DNA from: Thermomicrobiales bacterium
Lineage (GTDB): Bacteria; Chloroflexota; Chloroflexia; Thermomicrobiales; UBA6265
Assembly: GCA_030446955.1 (NCBI GenBank)
Contig: JAUJMG010000037.1
Span: 4,731-18,037, forward strand
Direction of reading: 5' to 3'
DNA: 13,307 nt
Below the pieces are notes generated by a model. The model saw only the letters and a list, made by a program, of their open reading frames with translations, had not been told where the DNA came from and did no database searches. Shown here piece after piece: positions 1 through 7,053 of this stretch; the stretch's first letter is position 1; each line of letters starts with the position of its first letter. The translations under genes were made by a program, and so were the position numbers.

Positions 1-806
1 TCCACTGGATACCCACGGCCAAAGATCGGATCCAGGAACCAGCGATTGAGGTACCCGTCGTAGCGCCGGGTGGCTGCCGCGTCGGCGGGGTCCGGGGAAG
101 CCGGATACGTCGGGCTCAAATTCAGCGTGATGCCGACCGAGGCGTCCTCATTGTTTGCCCTGATAGCCGGTACCGCCCGTCCGTGGGCCAGGAGCAGCGT
201 GTGGGACGCGGCAAGCGCGTCGCCCAAGTCGGTGCGTCCAGGGGCATGCACCCCCATCTGGTAACCAAGAAATGCGCTGACCCACGGCTCGTTGAGCGTG
301 ATCCAACGGTTGACCCGGTCGCCGAGACGGCGACTGACCACATCGGCGAAGGTCACGAAGGCGTCCGCCGTCTCCCGGTTGGGCCAGCCGCCAGCATCCT
401 CTAGCGGCTGGGGCAGGTCCCAGTGGTAGAGCGTCACCCAGGGCGCGATCCCGGTCTCCAGCAGGCCGTCGACCAGGCGATCGTAGAAATCGAGCCCGGC
501 GTCGTTGATCTGACCCCGGCCGTCCGGCAGAATCCGCGGCCAGGCGACGGAGAAGCGGTAGGCGGCGAGGCCCAGCTCCCGCATCAGCGCGATGTCTTCC
601 CGCCAGCGGTGGTAGTGATCGCAGGCGACATCCCCGCTGTCGGCGTTGAGGATCTTCCCGGGTGTGTGGCTGAACCGATCCCAGATCGACTCCCCCCGCC
701 CATCCTCCCGCGCCGCCCCCTCGATCTGGTAGGACGCGGTCGCCGACCCCCAGACAAACCCATCCGGGAAACCCCTGCCAGAGTCGGAGGTGGTCGTGCC
801 CGTCAT
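1..806 (-). CDS. GH1 family beta-glucosidase, N-terminal 268 residues (cut by left edge)
   Basis: Reading the minus strand from ATG at 806 gives an open frame to the window edge, so the C-terminal part (family length is about 440-450 residues) is missing. The N-terminus has the GH1 entry motif FVWGSATASYQIEG (about residues 18-31), then the family segments AYRFSVAWPRILP and VTLYHWDLPQPLE, and the acid/base motif TLNEPW with Glu173 as the predicted general acid/base. The nucleophile Glu motif lies off the window. The family hydrolyses beta-glucosides and related beta-glycosides, usually in the cytoplasm; no signal peptide is visible, which agrees. The start is supported by AAAGGAG at 817-823, 10 nt upstream. 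It lies 65 nt downstream of a sugar isomerase gene on the same strand, so the two probably form one operon for oligosaccharide use. Substrate specificity cannot be read from this portion. Confidence 0.95.
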   Translation of the reverse strand, partial: MTGTTTSDSGRGFPDGFVWGSATASYQIEGAAREDGRGESIWDRFSHTPGKILNADSGDVACDHYHRWREDIALMRELGLAAYRFSVAWPRILPDGRGQINDAGLDFYDRLVDGLLETGIAPWVTLYHWDLPQPLEDAGGWPNRETADAFVTFADVVSRRLGDRVNRWITLNEPWVSAFLGYQMGVHAPGRTDLGDALAASHTLLLAHGRAVPAIRANNEDASVGITLNLSPTYPASPDPADAAATRRYDGYLNRWFLDPIFGRGYPV

Positions 807-871
807 GATCCCTCGGCTCCTTTCATCCCGGCGAGCGTGATGTCTCATCCGTAGCTCGATGCAACGCTCCT

Positions 872-1633
872 CTATGAAGCGCCGTCGGCCAGGATGCGCT
901 CCAGGTGACGGAGGCTGACGGCGACGTCCGTCAGGGCATCGGTGGGGTGATCTTGCTCGACGACATAGCAGCGGGTTCCGCTGGCGGCGTCAAGAACGGC
1001 CGTCCAGTCGATGATCCCGGTTCCAACGGGGGCATCGGAGCGGCCAGGGTCGGCGGCCATGTCCTTGACGTGGATCAACGGGAATCGCTCCGGGTAGTGC
1101 CGCAGCAGCGCGATGGAGTCCACCCCGGCGAAGCGGACCCAGTAGACGTCCAACTCGAACGCCACGAGGGCCGGATCGGTTCCGGCGAGCAGGAGGTCAA
1201 AGAGGCAGGTCCCTTCGTCGCGTACCGGCGCGAACTCCGCATCGTGATTGTGGTAGGCGAACGTCAAACCCGCCGCCCGGCACTGCTCCCCCCAGCCGTT
1301 GAGCATCGAGGGGAGACCGTGGACCTGCGAGGCGATCCGCTGCTCCGGCGGGAGCGACGGCAGCACTGCGAAATCACAGCCGAGTGTTTGCAGGTCTTCC
1401 AGCACCTGACCCGGCTCTATGGCGAACCGGTCGAAGGGGACGTGGGCGCCAATGGCGCAGAGCCCGAGGCTATCGAGGGCTGCACGCAATTCGGGAACGG
1501 ACAGCCCTCCGTACCCGGCTAACTCCACCGCCTGGTAGCCGATGCCGGCCAACTCCCGGAGTGTTCCGACCATGTCCCGGGCGGTCCGCTCCCGCACGGT
1601 GTAGAGCTGGAGGGCAATCTGCGGCTGGATCAC
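872..1633 (-). CDS. Sugar phosphate isomerase/epimerase (xylose isomerase-like TIM barrel)
   Basis: A 253-residue protein of the AP endonuclease 2/xylose isomerase-like TIM-barrel superfamily, the normal size for single-domain members. Visible family signatures (numbered from the chosen start) are IALQLYTVRE near the N-terminus, YHNHDAEF at 127-134, ELDVYW at 160-165, HVKDM at 188-192 and VVEQDH at 224-229. The Asp, His and Glu in the last three motifs are likely metal ligands. Members isomerise or epimerise sugars and inositols; the exact substrate is unknown. Start choice: the frame extends to GTG at 1648, but no Shine-Dalgarno precedes it. GTG at 1633 has GGAAGGGA just upstream, about 5-7 nt away, so I prefer it; the longer form would add five residues. 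It is followed at 65 nt by a GH1 beta-glucosidase on the same strand, suggesting a joint role in sugar breakdown. Confidence 0.88.
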   Translation of the reverse strand: MIQPQIALQLYTVRERTARDMVGTLRELAGIGYQAVELAGYGGLSVPELRAALDSLGLCAIGAHVPFDRFAIEPGQVLEDLQTLGCDFAVLPSLPPEQRIASQVHGLPSMLNGWGEQCRAAGLTFAYHNHDAEFAPVRDEGTCLFDLLLAGTDPALVAFELDVYWVRFAGVDSIALLRHYPERFPLIHVKDMAADPGRSDAPVGTGIIDWTAVLDAASGTRCYVVEQDHPTDALTDVAVSLRHLERILADGAS

Positions 1634-1651
1634 GAGCTTCCCTTCCACTCA

Positions 1652-1699
1652 CCCGCGAGAGGCCTTCGTTCTTGCCGCTCGGTATACGCATCTCGCGGG
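1652..1699. repeat. 9-bp perfect inverted repeat around a possible minus-strand promoter
   Basis: CCCGCGAGA at 1652-1660 is the exact reverse complement of TCTCGCGGG at 1691-1699, with 30 nt between. A possible minus-strand -10 (TATACC, 1686 to 1681) lies between the arms, and a weak -35 (CTGAGG, 1709 to 1704) lies 17 nt further upstream, overlapping the palindrome GCCCTCAGGGC at 1702-1712. The arms could be operator half-sites or a hairpin near the mRNA start of the isomerase-glucosidase unit. The repeat is certain; the promoter and role are inferred. Confidence 0.5.
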
Positions 1700-1871
1700 C
1701 CGCCCTCAGGGCCAACACTCGCAACAGCCTGGCGTCGTCCGGTGCTAACCGTGCCACCGCCCGACGTGCCCTTGCGTCACTTGCTCGACGCGCTGTCTCA
1801 CATCTCCCCGCAAATCGCGCCCATGGTAGTGCGAGTTCGCTCCAAAGGAGACGAGCCGGCACGGAGTGTCA

Positions 1872-1914
1872 GGTACGAAATACGTAGGAAGGATCAACCG
1901 CGCGAATACGTACC
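1872..1914. repeat. GGTACG/CGTACC inverted arms with AATACGTA direct repeats
   Basis: Six-base inverted arms GGTACG (1872-1877) and CGTACC (1909-1914) enclose two copies of AATACGTA (1879-1886, 1905-1912), each containing the self-complementary TACGTA. AT-containing repeats of this kind are unusual in this GC-rich intergenic region, and they sit about 95 nt upstream of the lysin start. They could be binding sites for a regulator; no regulator family is implied. Confidence 0.4.
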
Positions 1915-2009
1915 AATGACGATGCGGGTAGGGGCCAGGAAGGGCACCATGGTGTCCTGTTCCCCGGAGTCGTCCTGCAAGGAAACAAGCGGAACGGAGG
2001 GCGTCGGTC

Positions 2010-3467
2010 ATGGACAGTCAGGCAATCGTCGGTCCACCCACCGGAACGGCGCGGACCGTGCTGCGGTTTGCGCGCCACCACCGCGCCAAGCAGGAGGCCG
2101 AGGTGGCCGCGTTCGTGCAGGAGCTCTTCTCGCTTGGAATCCGGTGCGGGTATGACCCTTTCATGATTGCCGCCCAGAGTGCCGTCGAGACGGGACTTGC
2201 GGGAGTCGGCGGCGGCTGGCTCTCCCGCGCCTGGGAGAAGCATCTCAACCCTGGTGGCATCGGCATCACTCACGATGACGCCCTCTCCCCGACCTGGGCC
2301 AACGGAGCCGATGCTGCCCGCGCGATGCTCGTCCACCACGTGGCGTATCTCGGCTCGCTGCCGGCTGCGCTGGCCCCCTACGTCGGGCTCGATCCGCGCT
2401 ACCACAAGGTCGCCCAGGCCGGGCTCGCCGGATCCGTCCGCGTCTGGGGCGATTACGGGAACGGGCGGTGGGCTGTCGATCCTGGTTACACCGCGGCCAT
2501 CGCCAATCGCGCCCGCGCGATCCGGGCATTCGAGACCGTCACCGACCCGAATGAGGAGGACCCAGTGATGACACCGCCGATCATCGACCGATTCCTTGAG
2601 GGCAAGTGCTACCCCAACCGGCGCTGGGGAGACGTGCAAGGTCGGCCCGCCTACATCGTCGTGCATTGCCAGGAAGGCTTCAACGCGGGCAGTTACGAAC
2701 GCTTCCTCACGGACGACGCATCGGCCACCGTCATGATCGGCCTCGACGGCGGGATCTGGCGGGTGGTCCGGGAGCAGGATGCCGCCTGGGCCAACGGAGA
2801 CGTTCGCCAGGCGAGCCAGAAGGCCCGGGACGGCATCCTGAGGCTTGGCCCCTTCCCCCATCCGGATCCGAACCTCTGGTCCCTCTCGATCGAGGCCGAG
2901 GGTTTTCACAACGGTCAGCACCCCCAGGTGCAACTCGATGCGATCATCTGGCAGGTCAAGACGTGGATGCGGCGCTACAACATCCCGGCGCGGAACATCC
3001 TCCGTCACTCCGACATCAACGGCGATCGTGACAGGGACCACGGCCGCTGGTTCTGTCCTGGAGACGCCGTTTATGTACCCGTGATCGCCGCGGCGGAAGA
3101 GGTCGCCGTGCGACCGAACCGGGCGGGGTACGTCAACCCGACCGCACCCCCGAGCTACGACGGCAACGACAAGCGGTTGAACGGAGTCCTCTTCCACGCA
3201 GCGAAGGGAGAGGTGCGGGCCGCGGTCGACGGGCTGAACTGCCGTGAATGGGCCCGGCGAAATGCCTTCATGACGCGACCGCCACTGGTGGCGGGGGAAG
3301 CCTTCGATGTCCTCTACTGGATCGAGGGTGAAAAGGTGGAGGGTGAGGCACGGTGGTGGGTGACAGCTAGCGGCTCCCGGATCTGGTCCGGCGGGACGGA
3401 TCGAAGGCCGGCTGGCCTTCGGTTCACCCCGGGAATCACGGTCCCGGTCCTGGCCGGCAGACCGTAG
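2010..3467 (+). CDS. Bifunctional peptidoglycan hydrolase: GH73-type glucosaminidase plus amidase_2, phage-lysin-like
   Basis: A 485-residue cell-wall hydrolase. Residues about 30-175 resemble the mannosyl-glycoprotein endo-beta-N-acetylglucosaminidase (GH73) domain: FMIAAQSAVETGLAG with Glu60 as likely catalytic acid, NPGGIGI, and WAVDPGYTAAIANRARAI at the end. Residues about 200-357 match N-acetylmuramoyl-L-alanine amidase type 2: YIVVHC with His219, SIEAEG with Glu294, LRHSDIN with His333, and WFCPGD with Cys349; His219, His333 and Cys349 fit the zinc ligands. Residues about 385-485 form a further domain, WW- and Gly-containing, perhaps wall-binding and SH3-like, though this is unproven. 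The N-terminus (MDSQAIVGPP...) has no signal peptide or membrane segment, as in phage endolysins. ATG 2010 has CGGAGG at 1995-2000, 9 nt upstream. No phage genes adjoin it. An internal start at 2568 may give a second product. Confidence 0.88.
   Translation: MDSQAIVGPPTGTARTVLRFARHHRAKQEAEVAAFVQELFSLGIRCGYDPFMIAAQSAVETGLAGVGGGWLSRAWEKHLNPGGIGITHDDALSPTWANGADAARAMLVHHVAYLGSLPAALAPYVGLDPRYHKVAQAGLAGSVRVWGDYGNGRWAVDPGYTAAIANRARAIRAFETVTDPNEEDPVMTPPIIDRFLEGKCYPNRRWGDVQGRPAYIVVHCQEGFNAGSYERFLTDDASATVMIGLDGGIWRVVREQDAAWANGDVRQASQKARDGILRLGPFPHPDPNLWSLSIEAEGFHNGQHPQVQLDAIIWQVKTWMRRYNIPARNILRHSDINGDRDRDHGRWFCPGDAVYVPVIAAAEEVAVRPNRAGYVNPTAPPSYDGNDKRLNGVLFHAAKGEVRAAVDGLNCREWARRNAFMTRPPLVAGEAFDVLYWIEGEKVEGEARWWVTASGSRIWSGGTDRRPAGLRFTPGITVPVLAGRP
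2554..2570 (+). promoter_or_regulatory. Strong internal ribosome-binding site and in-frame ATG inside the lysin gene
   Basis: AGGAGG at 2554-2559 lies 8 nt before an in-frame ATG (2568-2570, codon 187 of 485), with GTG at 2565 also in frame. The site falls exactly in the linker between the glucosaminidase and amidase domains. Translation from here would give a 299-residue amidase plus C-terminal domain. The sequence signal is as good as that of the main start; use in the cell is inferred. Confidence 0.55.
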
Positions 3468-3678
3468 CCCTTCCCGGGACCGGGGAAACGACCGCTACAT
3501 TGCCGCGGCCGATGACCGAGGCTCGACCCGGACCCGACGTAACATCCCGGCTGTGGGCGAGGCAGGCGTGTCCGTCGCCTTCTTGGTGTTCACGCCCGCT
3601 TACGGAGTCCGGGGGGCTGGGGCAAGGTGCGAACCGGCACGTTTTCCCTGCCCGAAACCCCCATCTTGTCAGGCGGCC

Positions 3679-3719
3679 TTCGAGGGATGTACTCCGCGAT
3701 GCGGAGTACATCCCTCGAA
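3679..3719. terminator. Perfect 19-bp inverted repeat with 3-nt loop, possible bidirectional terminator
   Basis: The arm at 3679-3697 is the exact reverse complement of 3701-3719, separated only by GAT. It lies between two convergent genes, where a bidirectional terminator would be expected. It has no T-tract on either side, so it would be an atypical, U-less hairpin; it could equally be a mobile palindromic repeat or a protein-binding site. The structure is certain; the function is inferred. Confidence 0.55.
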
Positions 3720-3818
3720 TCAGGAATGGCGCCCCCTGCGGCAGGTTAACCCTGCTCCCACCGACACCCAGATCCGCAAGCCACGGAGGGCAGCCGACCA
3801 CTTGGCCTCGCTCATCAG

Positions 3819-3834
3819 CATCGCCGTAGCGATG
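3819..3834 (-). terminator. Short hairpin after the amidohydrolase stop
   Basis: CATCGC (3819-3824) and GCGATG (3829-3834) form a 6-bp stem with a CGTA loop about 20 nt beyond the stop of the minus-strand amidohydrolase. There is no following T-tract, so termination is only a possibility. Confidence 0.25.
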
Positions 3835-3855
3835 AGGCACCGAGCTGCCGGGCGC

Positions 3856-5061
3856 TTACCTGGCCAGGTAGCGGAGGGTCGTGGTCACCAGGGTTTCGAT
3901 GCCGTTCGCCAGAGCCTCCTCATCAAAGTCGAAGCGCGGGTGGTGGTGGCCCCAGACGAGCCCCTTGTCTGGATTGCGGCTGCCAACGATGTAGTAGCAG
4001 CCGGGGACCTGCTCCAGGAAGTAGCTCATATCCTCGGCGCCCATGGTCTGCGGCGGCTCGATAACCCGATCGGGCCCCACGACCTCGGCCGCCGCGGCCC
4101 GGACCAACTCCGTCATCTCGGGGTCGTTGACAGTCGCGGGATAGCCATACCGGTACTCCACCGTCGCCTCGGCCCGCATGGAGGTGGCGATACCGGTAAC
4201 CAGGGCCTCGATGCGCTCGGCGATCTGCTGGCGGACCTCCGGGTCGAAGGTGCGGACGGTGCCGCGTAACTCCGCAGTGTCCGGAATCACGTTGAACGCT
4301 TCACCTGCCCGGAACGCACCAACGGTTACGACCGCCGCCTTCGTGGGGTCCACCTCCCGACCAACGATCGTCTGGAGCGCGACGACGATCTGCGCGCCGA
4401 CAACGACTGGATCCACCGTGGACTGGGGCCTCGCACCGTGCCCACCCTTGCCTTTGATGTGGACGACGAAGCGGTCGGCAGCGGCCATGGTCGCCCCAGC
4501 CCGCACGCCGATGACCCCGAGCGGTTGCTCCTGAGCGAGGTGCATGCCAAAGGCGGCATCGACTTTGGGATCTTCAAGCACGCCGGCCTCGATCATCGGC
4601 TTCGCCCCGCCCGGCGGAAGTTCCTCCGCCGGCTGAAAGAGCACCTTCACCGTGCCGGCAAAACGATCCCGCTGGTCCAGGAGCACCCGGCTGACCCCGA
4701 GCAGCATGGCGGTGTGGCCATCGTGACCGCAGGCATGCATCACCCCATCGGCCACCGAGCGGTAGTCGACATCGTTCTCTTCCCGGATCGGCAGCGCATC
4801 CATGTCGGCGCGCAGCAGGACGGTCTTGGTCGGCCCGTCGCTCGACGCCGTACCGCGGATCAAGCCGGTGACACCGGTCTTCGCAATTCCGGTGCGGATA
4901 TCCTCAACCCCAAGGGCCTGCAGCCGCTCCGCGACGAACCGCGAGGTCTCAACCTCCTGGAACCCCAGCTCCGGGTGCTCGTGCAGGTGGCGCCGGTCGG
5001 CGATGACCCCAGGCATAATCTCGTCAATGTCGTCGCGCAGGCGCGTCCCGGTCATGACCAT
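3856..5061 (-). CDS. M20 family amidohydrolase (hippurate/IAA-amino acid hydrolase-like)
   Basis: A 401-residue full-length metal-dependent amidohydrolase of the M20D group, which splits N-acyl or amino acid conjugates in the cytoplasm. Visible motifs: LHEHPELGFQE (26-36), VLLRADMDALPI (81-92), MHACGHDGH (108-116) with Cys111 and His113 as likely metal ligands, LFQPAEE (141-147) with catalytic Glu146 and ligand Glu147, FGMHL with His174, the dimerisation-domain motif GKGGHGARPQSTVDPV (204-219), MGAEDMSYF (340-348), and GHHHPRFDFDEEAL near the end with His372. All expected metal-site residues are present. ATG 5061 has AGGGGG (complement of 5069-5074) 7 nt upstream; a second ATG at codon 3 is less well placed. 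It stands alone, divergent from the small gene at 5301 and convergent with the lysin. Natural substrate is not predictable from sequence. Confidence 0.93.
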   Translation of the reverse strand: MVMTGTRLRDDIDEIMPGVIADRRHLHEHPELGFQEVETSRFVAERLQALGVEDIRTGIAKTGVTGLIRGTASSDGPTKTVLLRADMDALPIREENDVDYRSVADGVMHACGHDGHTAMLLGVSRVLLDQRDRFAGTVKVLFQPAEELPPGGAKPMIEAGVLEDPKVDAAFGMHLAQEQPLGVIGVRAGATMAAADRFVVHIKGKGGHGARPQSTVDPVVVGAQIVVALQTIVGREVDPTKAAVVTVGAFRAGEAFNVIPDTAELRGTVRTFDPEVRQQIAERIEALVTGIATSMRAEATVEYRYGYPATVNDPEMTELVRAAAAEVVGPDRVIEPPQTMGAEDMSYFLEQVPGCYYIVGSRNPDKGLVWGHHHPRFDFDEEALANGIETLVTTTLRYLAR

Positions 5062-5194
5062 GCTCTTTCCCCCTCTGTAGGCCGCCCCAACATGAACGGC
5101 AGCCGTCTACCAGGGTGGACCTTACCAGACCGGGAGCAAGCGGTCACGGTGGAGAGCATCGACGTGCGGCGTGTCCCGCTCCCGTCCCCGGTCG

Positions 5195-5221
5195 TTGCGT
5201 TCCTCGTTACCGTGCTAGCAT
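5195..5221 (+). promoter_or_regulatory. Possible extended -10 promoter for the 99-residue gene
   Basis: TTGCGT (5195-5200) and TAGCAT (5216-5221), the latter preceded by TGC to make an extended -10, are 15 nt apart and about 80 nt upstream of the 5301 start. The spacing is short and the -35 is poor, so this is a weak prediction. Confidence 0.25.
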
Positions 5222-5300
5222 CCGCCGAATCGGCGTGTTCACGACGGATCTGACCGGGGAGCGACCGGACATCGCGGCCAAAGGACGAGAGGAGCAGGTC

Positions 5301-5600
5301 ATGTCGAGCGGAACGCCGCCGAAGCCCTCGCCCCGTCTGACCGAAGAGGAAGCCAGCGCGCTAGCCGAGCGTGCCGTCGAGCAGGCAGGCGGAACCCGGA
5401 TGATCTACCGGAACCCCCGCCATCCGTTCAGCCTGCACCCGACCAAGACCTTTGACGTGGACGGGCACCCGGTCGAGGTCCGTTGGGGGGAGATCAGTTC
5501 GCCGGCGGTCGCGAGCGTGGGCGGTTACGTCTTCGAGATCCACGAGACCGAGTTGGAATTGCTCATCCGACCACCCCGGCCGCGGCCGGCCTCCTCCTGA
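5301..5600 (+). CDS. Small protein of unknown function (99 aa)
   Basis: I do not recognise a family. The open frame extends further upstream to GTG 5115, but ATG 5301 has AGGAG at 5290-5294 with a 6-nt spacer, while the upstream part has a random-looking Arg/Gly-rich composition, so the short form is preferred. The product starts with a Pro-rich segment, then a helix-like Glu/Ala stretch (about 14-30), then FDVDGHPVEVRWG and YVFEIHETELELLI, which look like alternating beta strands. There is no signal peptide or membrane segment, so a soluble cytoplasmic protein is likely. It is single on its strand, divergent from the amidohydrolase, and its stop is only 21 nt from the stop of the convergent permease gene, leaving no room for a normal terminator. 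Its role is unknown. Confidence 0.75.
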   Translation: MSSGTPPKPSPRLTEEEASALAERAVEQAGGTRMIYRNPRHPFSLHPTKTFDVDGHPVEVRWGEISSPAVASVGGYVFEIHETELELLIRPPRPRPASS

Positions 5601-5621
5601 TCGGGCGGCGGGGCCACTGAC

Positions 5622-6977
5622 CTACGGCGGTGGGGAGGTTGGACCGGAAGCCTGCCGGCCTGGGTTCGACGGTGCGCCCGGCGCCTCGGCGGACGCAGCA
5701 GCACGGGACAAGAGATCCGTGGTCCAGCTCGATGTCGCGCCGGTCACCCCGGACGCCTCGGTAGTTCCGGTGCCTCCGCTGGAGACGGTGCCAGACCGCC
5801 CAAGTTCGGCTGGGTCAATCGGCGCTGGATGGGAAATGCCGGATCCGATCGGCCCGCGCATCCAGCGCCAGCTCGGCATCGGGACCGGCGTTCCCCGGTT
5901 TGCTCCCCGCCGGGCATCGAGGTAATCCGTGACCAGCACTTGCACCAGGGCCGCGATGGGAATCGCAAGCACCGCACCGGCCGGCCCCATGAACTCGGTT
6001 CCGGCAAGGATTGCCACAAAGACGGTCAGCGGGGTCAAGCCCACGGCGCCGCGCATGACCCGCGGCACGAGCACCATGTTCTCCATCAACTGGAGCAGGA
6101 TGAGGAAGCCCGCCACCATCAACGCCTTCTGCCAGGACATCGTCAAGGCGATGATGACGGCAGGGATGCCACCGAGCCAGGGCCCAATGATGGGGATGAT
6201 CTCAGTGATCCCGGCCAGGAGCCCGAGCAGGGGCCAGAACCGAACCTGCAGGATGCCGTAGCCGATCGTGGCGGTCACGCCGATGATCAGGCAGAGCGTG
6301 AGCTGGCCCCGCAGCCAGCCTCCGACCTTGGCCTCCACGTCGTCCCAGACGCGGTTCACCCGCAAGCGGGACTCAGGCGGCACCTCCAACAGCACTAATC
6401 GGCGCAGCAACGACTTTTCCAATAGGTAGTAGAAGGTGATCGCCAGCAGCGCCAGGCCACCGACGATGGCCCCGCCAACGCCGGTCAGCACGTTCACGGC
6501 CGCATCCTGGGATGGTGCCGGTGGCCGTTCCACCACCCGGATCGCCTGATCCAACCCCTGCTGACCAGGGCCGTTCAAAAGCGGATTACTGCTAACCGTC
6601 CATTGCCGGCGCAATTCCCGCAGTTGATCGGGCGCGTCGGCTCGGAAGGTGTTGGCCTGATCCGCAATCATCGGGGCGATCAGCACGCCGGCCAGAACTA
6701 AGGTGCCGATCAGGGCGACGTAGATAATCAGGATGCCGAGACCGCGTGGCACGTGGCGCCGTTCCAGATGCTGCAGGGGGCGGTCGATGACCGTCGCAAA
6801 CAACAGCGCAAGCAGCGTCAGCACCAGCACCAGCTTGATTTGGATCAGCACGTACGCGACGAGGAGGACGAGGAAGAGGGTTATGGGCGTCAGCGTCGGA
6901 CGCCGGTCACCACCCGATGTGGGTAGGCCACCAGGACGATAAGGATCGCTCGGGTCCGTCGTGGGCTGGGTGACCAT
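5622..6977 (-). CDS. AI-2E family transporter / PerM-like membrane protein
   Basis: A 451-residue polytopic inner-membrane protein of the AI-2E family transporter (UPF0118) group, whose members include autoinducer-2 exporters and Na+/H+ antiporters; the substrate here is unknown. Hydrophobic segments are seen at about 31-62, 78-103, 163-187, 225-280, 285-305 and 315-350. Family signatures include TEIIPIIGPWLGGIPAVI (258-275) and LVPRVMRGAVGLTPLTVFVAI (303-323), followed by GPAGAVLAIPIAA. The N-terminal 30 residues are polar and Pro/Asp/Thr-rich. The last roughly 90 residues (after DYLDARRG) form a low-complexity Gly/Ser/Thr/Pro/Ala tail that family members usually lack. ATG 6977 has GCGAGG about 5 nt upstream, a moderate site. 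It is transcribed in the same direction as the zinc-ribbon gene but 269 nt away, so probably separately. Confidence 0.9.
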   Translation of the reverse strand: MVTQPTTDPSDPYRPGGLPTSGGDRRPTLTPITLFLVLLVAYVLIQIKLVLVLTLLALLFATVIDRPLQHLERRHVPRGLGILIIYVALIGTLVLAGVLIAPMIADQANTFRADAPDQLRELRRQWTVSSNPLLNGPGQQGLDQAIRVVERPPAPSQDAAVNVLTGVGGAIVGGLALLAITFYYLLEKSLLRRLVLLEVPPESRLRVNRVWDDVEAKVGGWLRGQLTLCLIIGVTATIGYGILQVRFWPLLGLLAGITEIIPIIGPWLGGIPAVIIALTMSWQKALMVAGFLILLQLMENMVLVPRVMRGAVGLTPLTVFVAILAGTEFMGPAGAVLAIPIAALVQVLVTDYLDARRGANRGTPVPMPSWRWMRGPIGSGISHPAPIDPAELGRSGTVSSGGTGTTEASGVTGATSSWTTDLLSRAAASAEAPGAPSNPGRQASGPTSPPP

Positions 6978-7022
6978 GGAACCTCGCGTGTCGATCTCGA
7001 TCCAGACCCCAATCCCGCCTCG

Positions 7023-7053
7023 TTGACAAAGGGTCTCGCTGACGCCCTAAGAT
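7023..7053 (+). promoter_or_regulatory. Possible promoter reading into the antisense of the zinc-ribbon gene
   Basis: A consensus -35 TTGACA (7023-7028) is followed 19 nt later by TAAGAT (7048-7053). The spacing is longer than ideal. No plus-strand gene with a proper start follows until 7918, so if active it would make a non-coding or antisense transcript. Confidence 0.25.

Larger units (their letters stand above)
1649..2009. other. Divergent intergenic region with repeat elements
   Basis: This 361-nt stretch separates the minus-strand isomerase/glucosidase unit from the plus-strand lysin. I see no convincing gene; the open frames here lack recognisable motifs and ribosome-binding sites. It contains a 9-bp inverted repeat (1652-1660 and 1691-1699), a small palindrome at 1702-1712, and an 8-nt direct repeat AATACGTA (1879-1886 and 1905-1912) lying between the outer inverted arms GGTACG (1872-1877) and CGTACC (1909-1914). 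These are candidates for control of both divergent units. Confidence 0.6.
3468..3855. other. Convergent intergenic region with long hairpin
   Basis: This 388-nt gap lies between the stops of the plus-strand lysin and the minus-strand amidohydrolase. Open frames crossing it have no recognisable motifs and run antisense into the amidohydrolase, so I call it non-coding. It holds a long perfect hairpin (3679-3719), a short 6-bp hairpin near the amidohydrolase stop (3819-3834), and a weak 5-bp one (3471-3487) just after the lysin stop. The rest shows nothing I can name. Confidence 0.6.

Noticed and set aside
1470..1862. A 130-codon minus-strand open frame upstream of the isomerase
   Set aside because: Arg/Ala-rich composition typical of spurious frames in GC-rich DNA; it overlaps the isomerase in another frame and has no motif.
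3553..4269. A 238-codon plus-strand open frame crossing the convergent gap
   Set aside because: It contains the long palindrome and then runs antisense into the M20 amidohydrolase; no family motif or Shine-Dalgarno.
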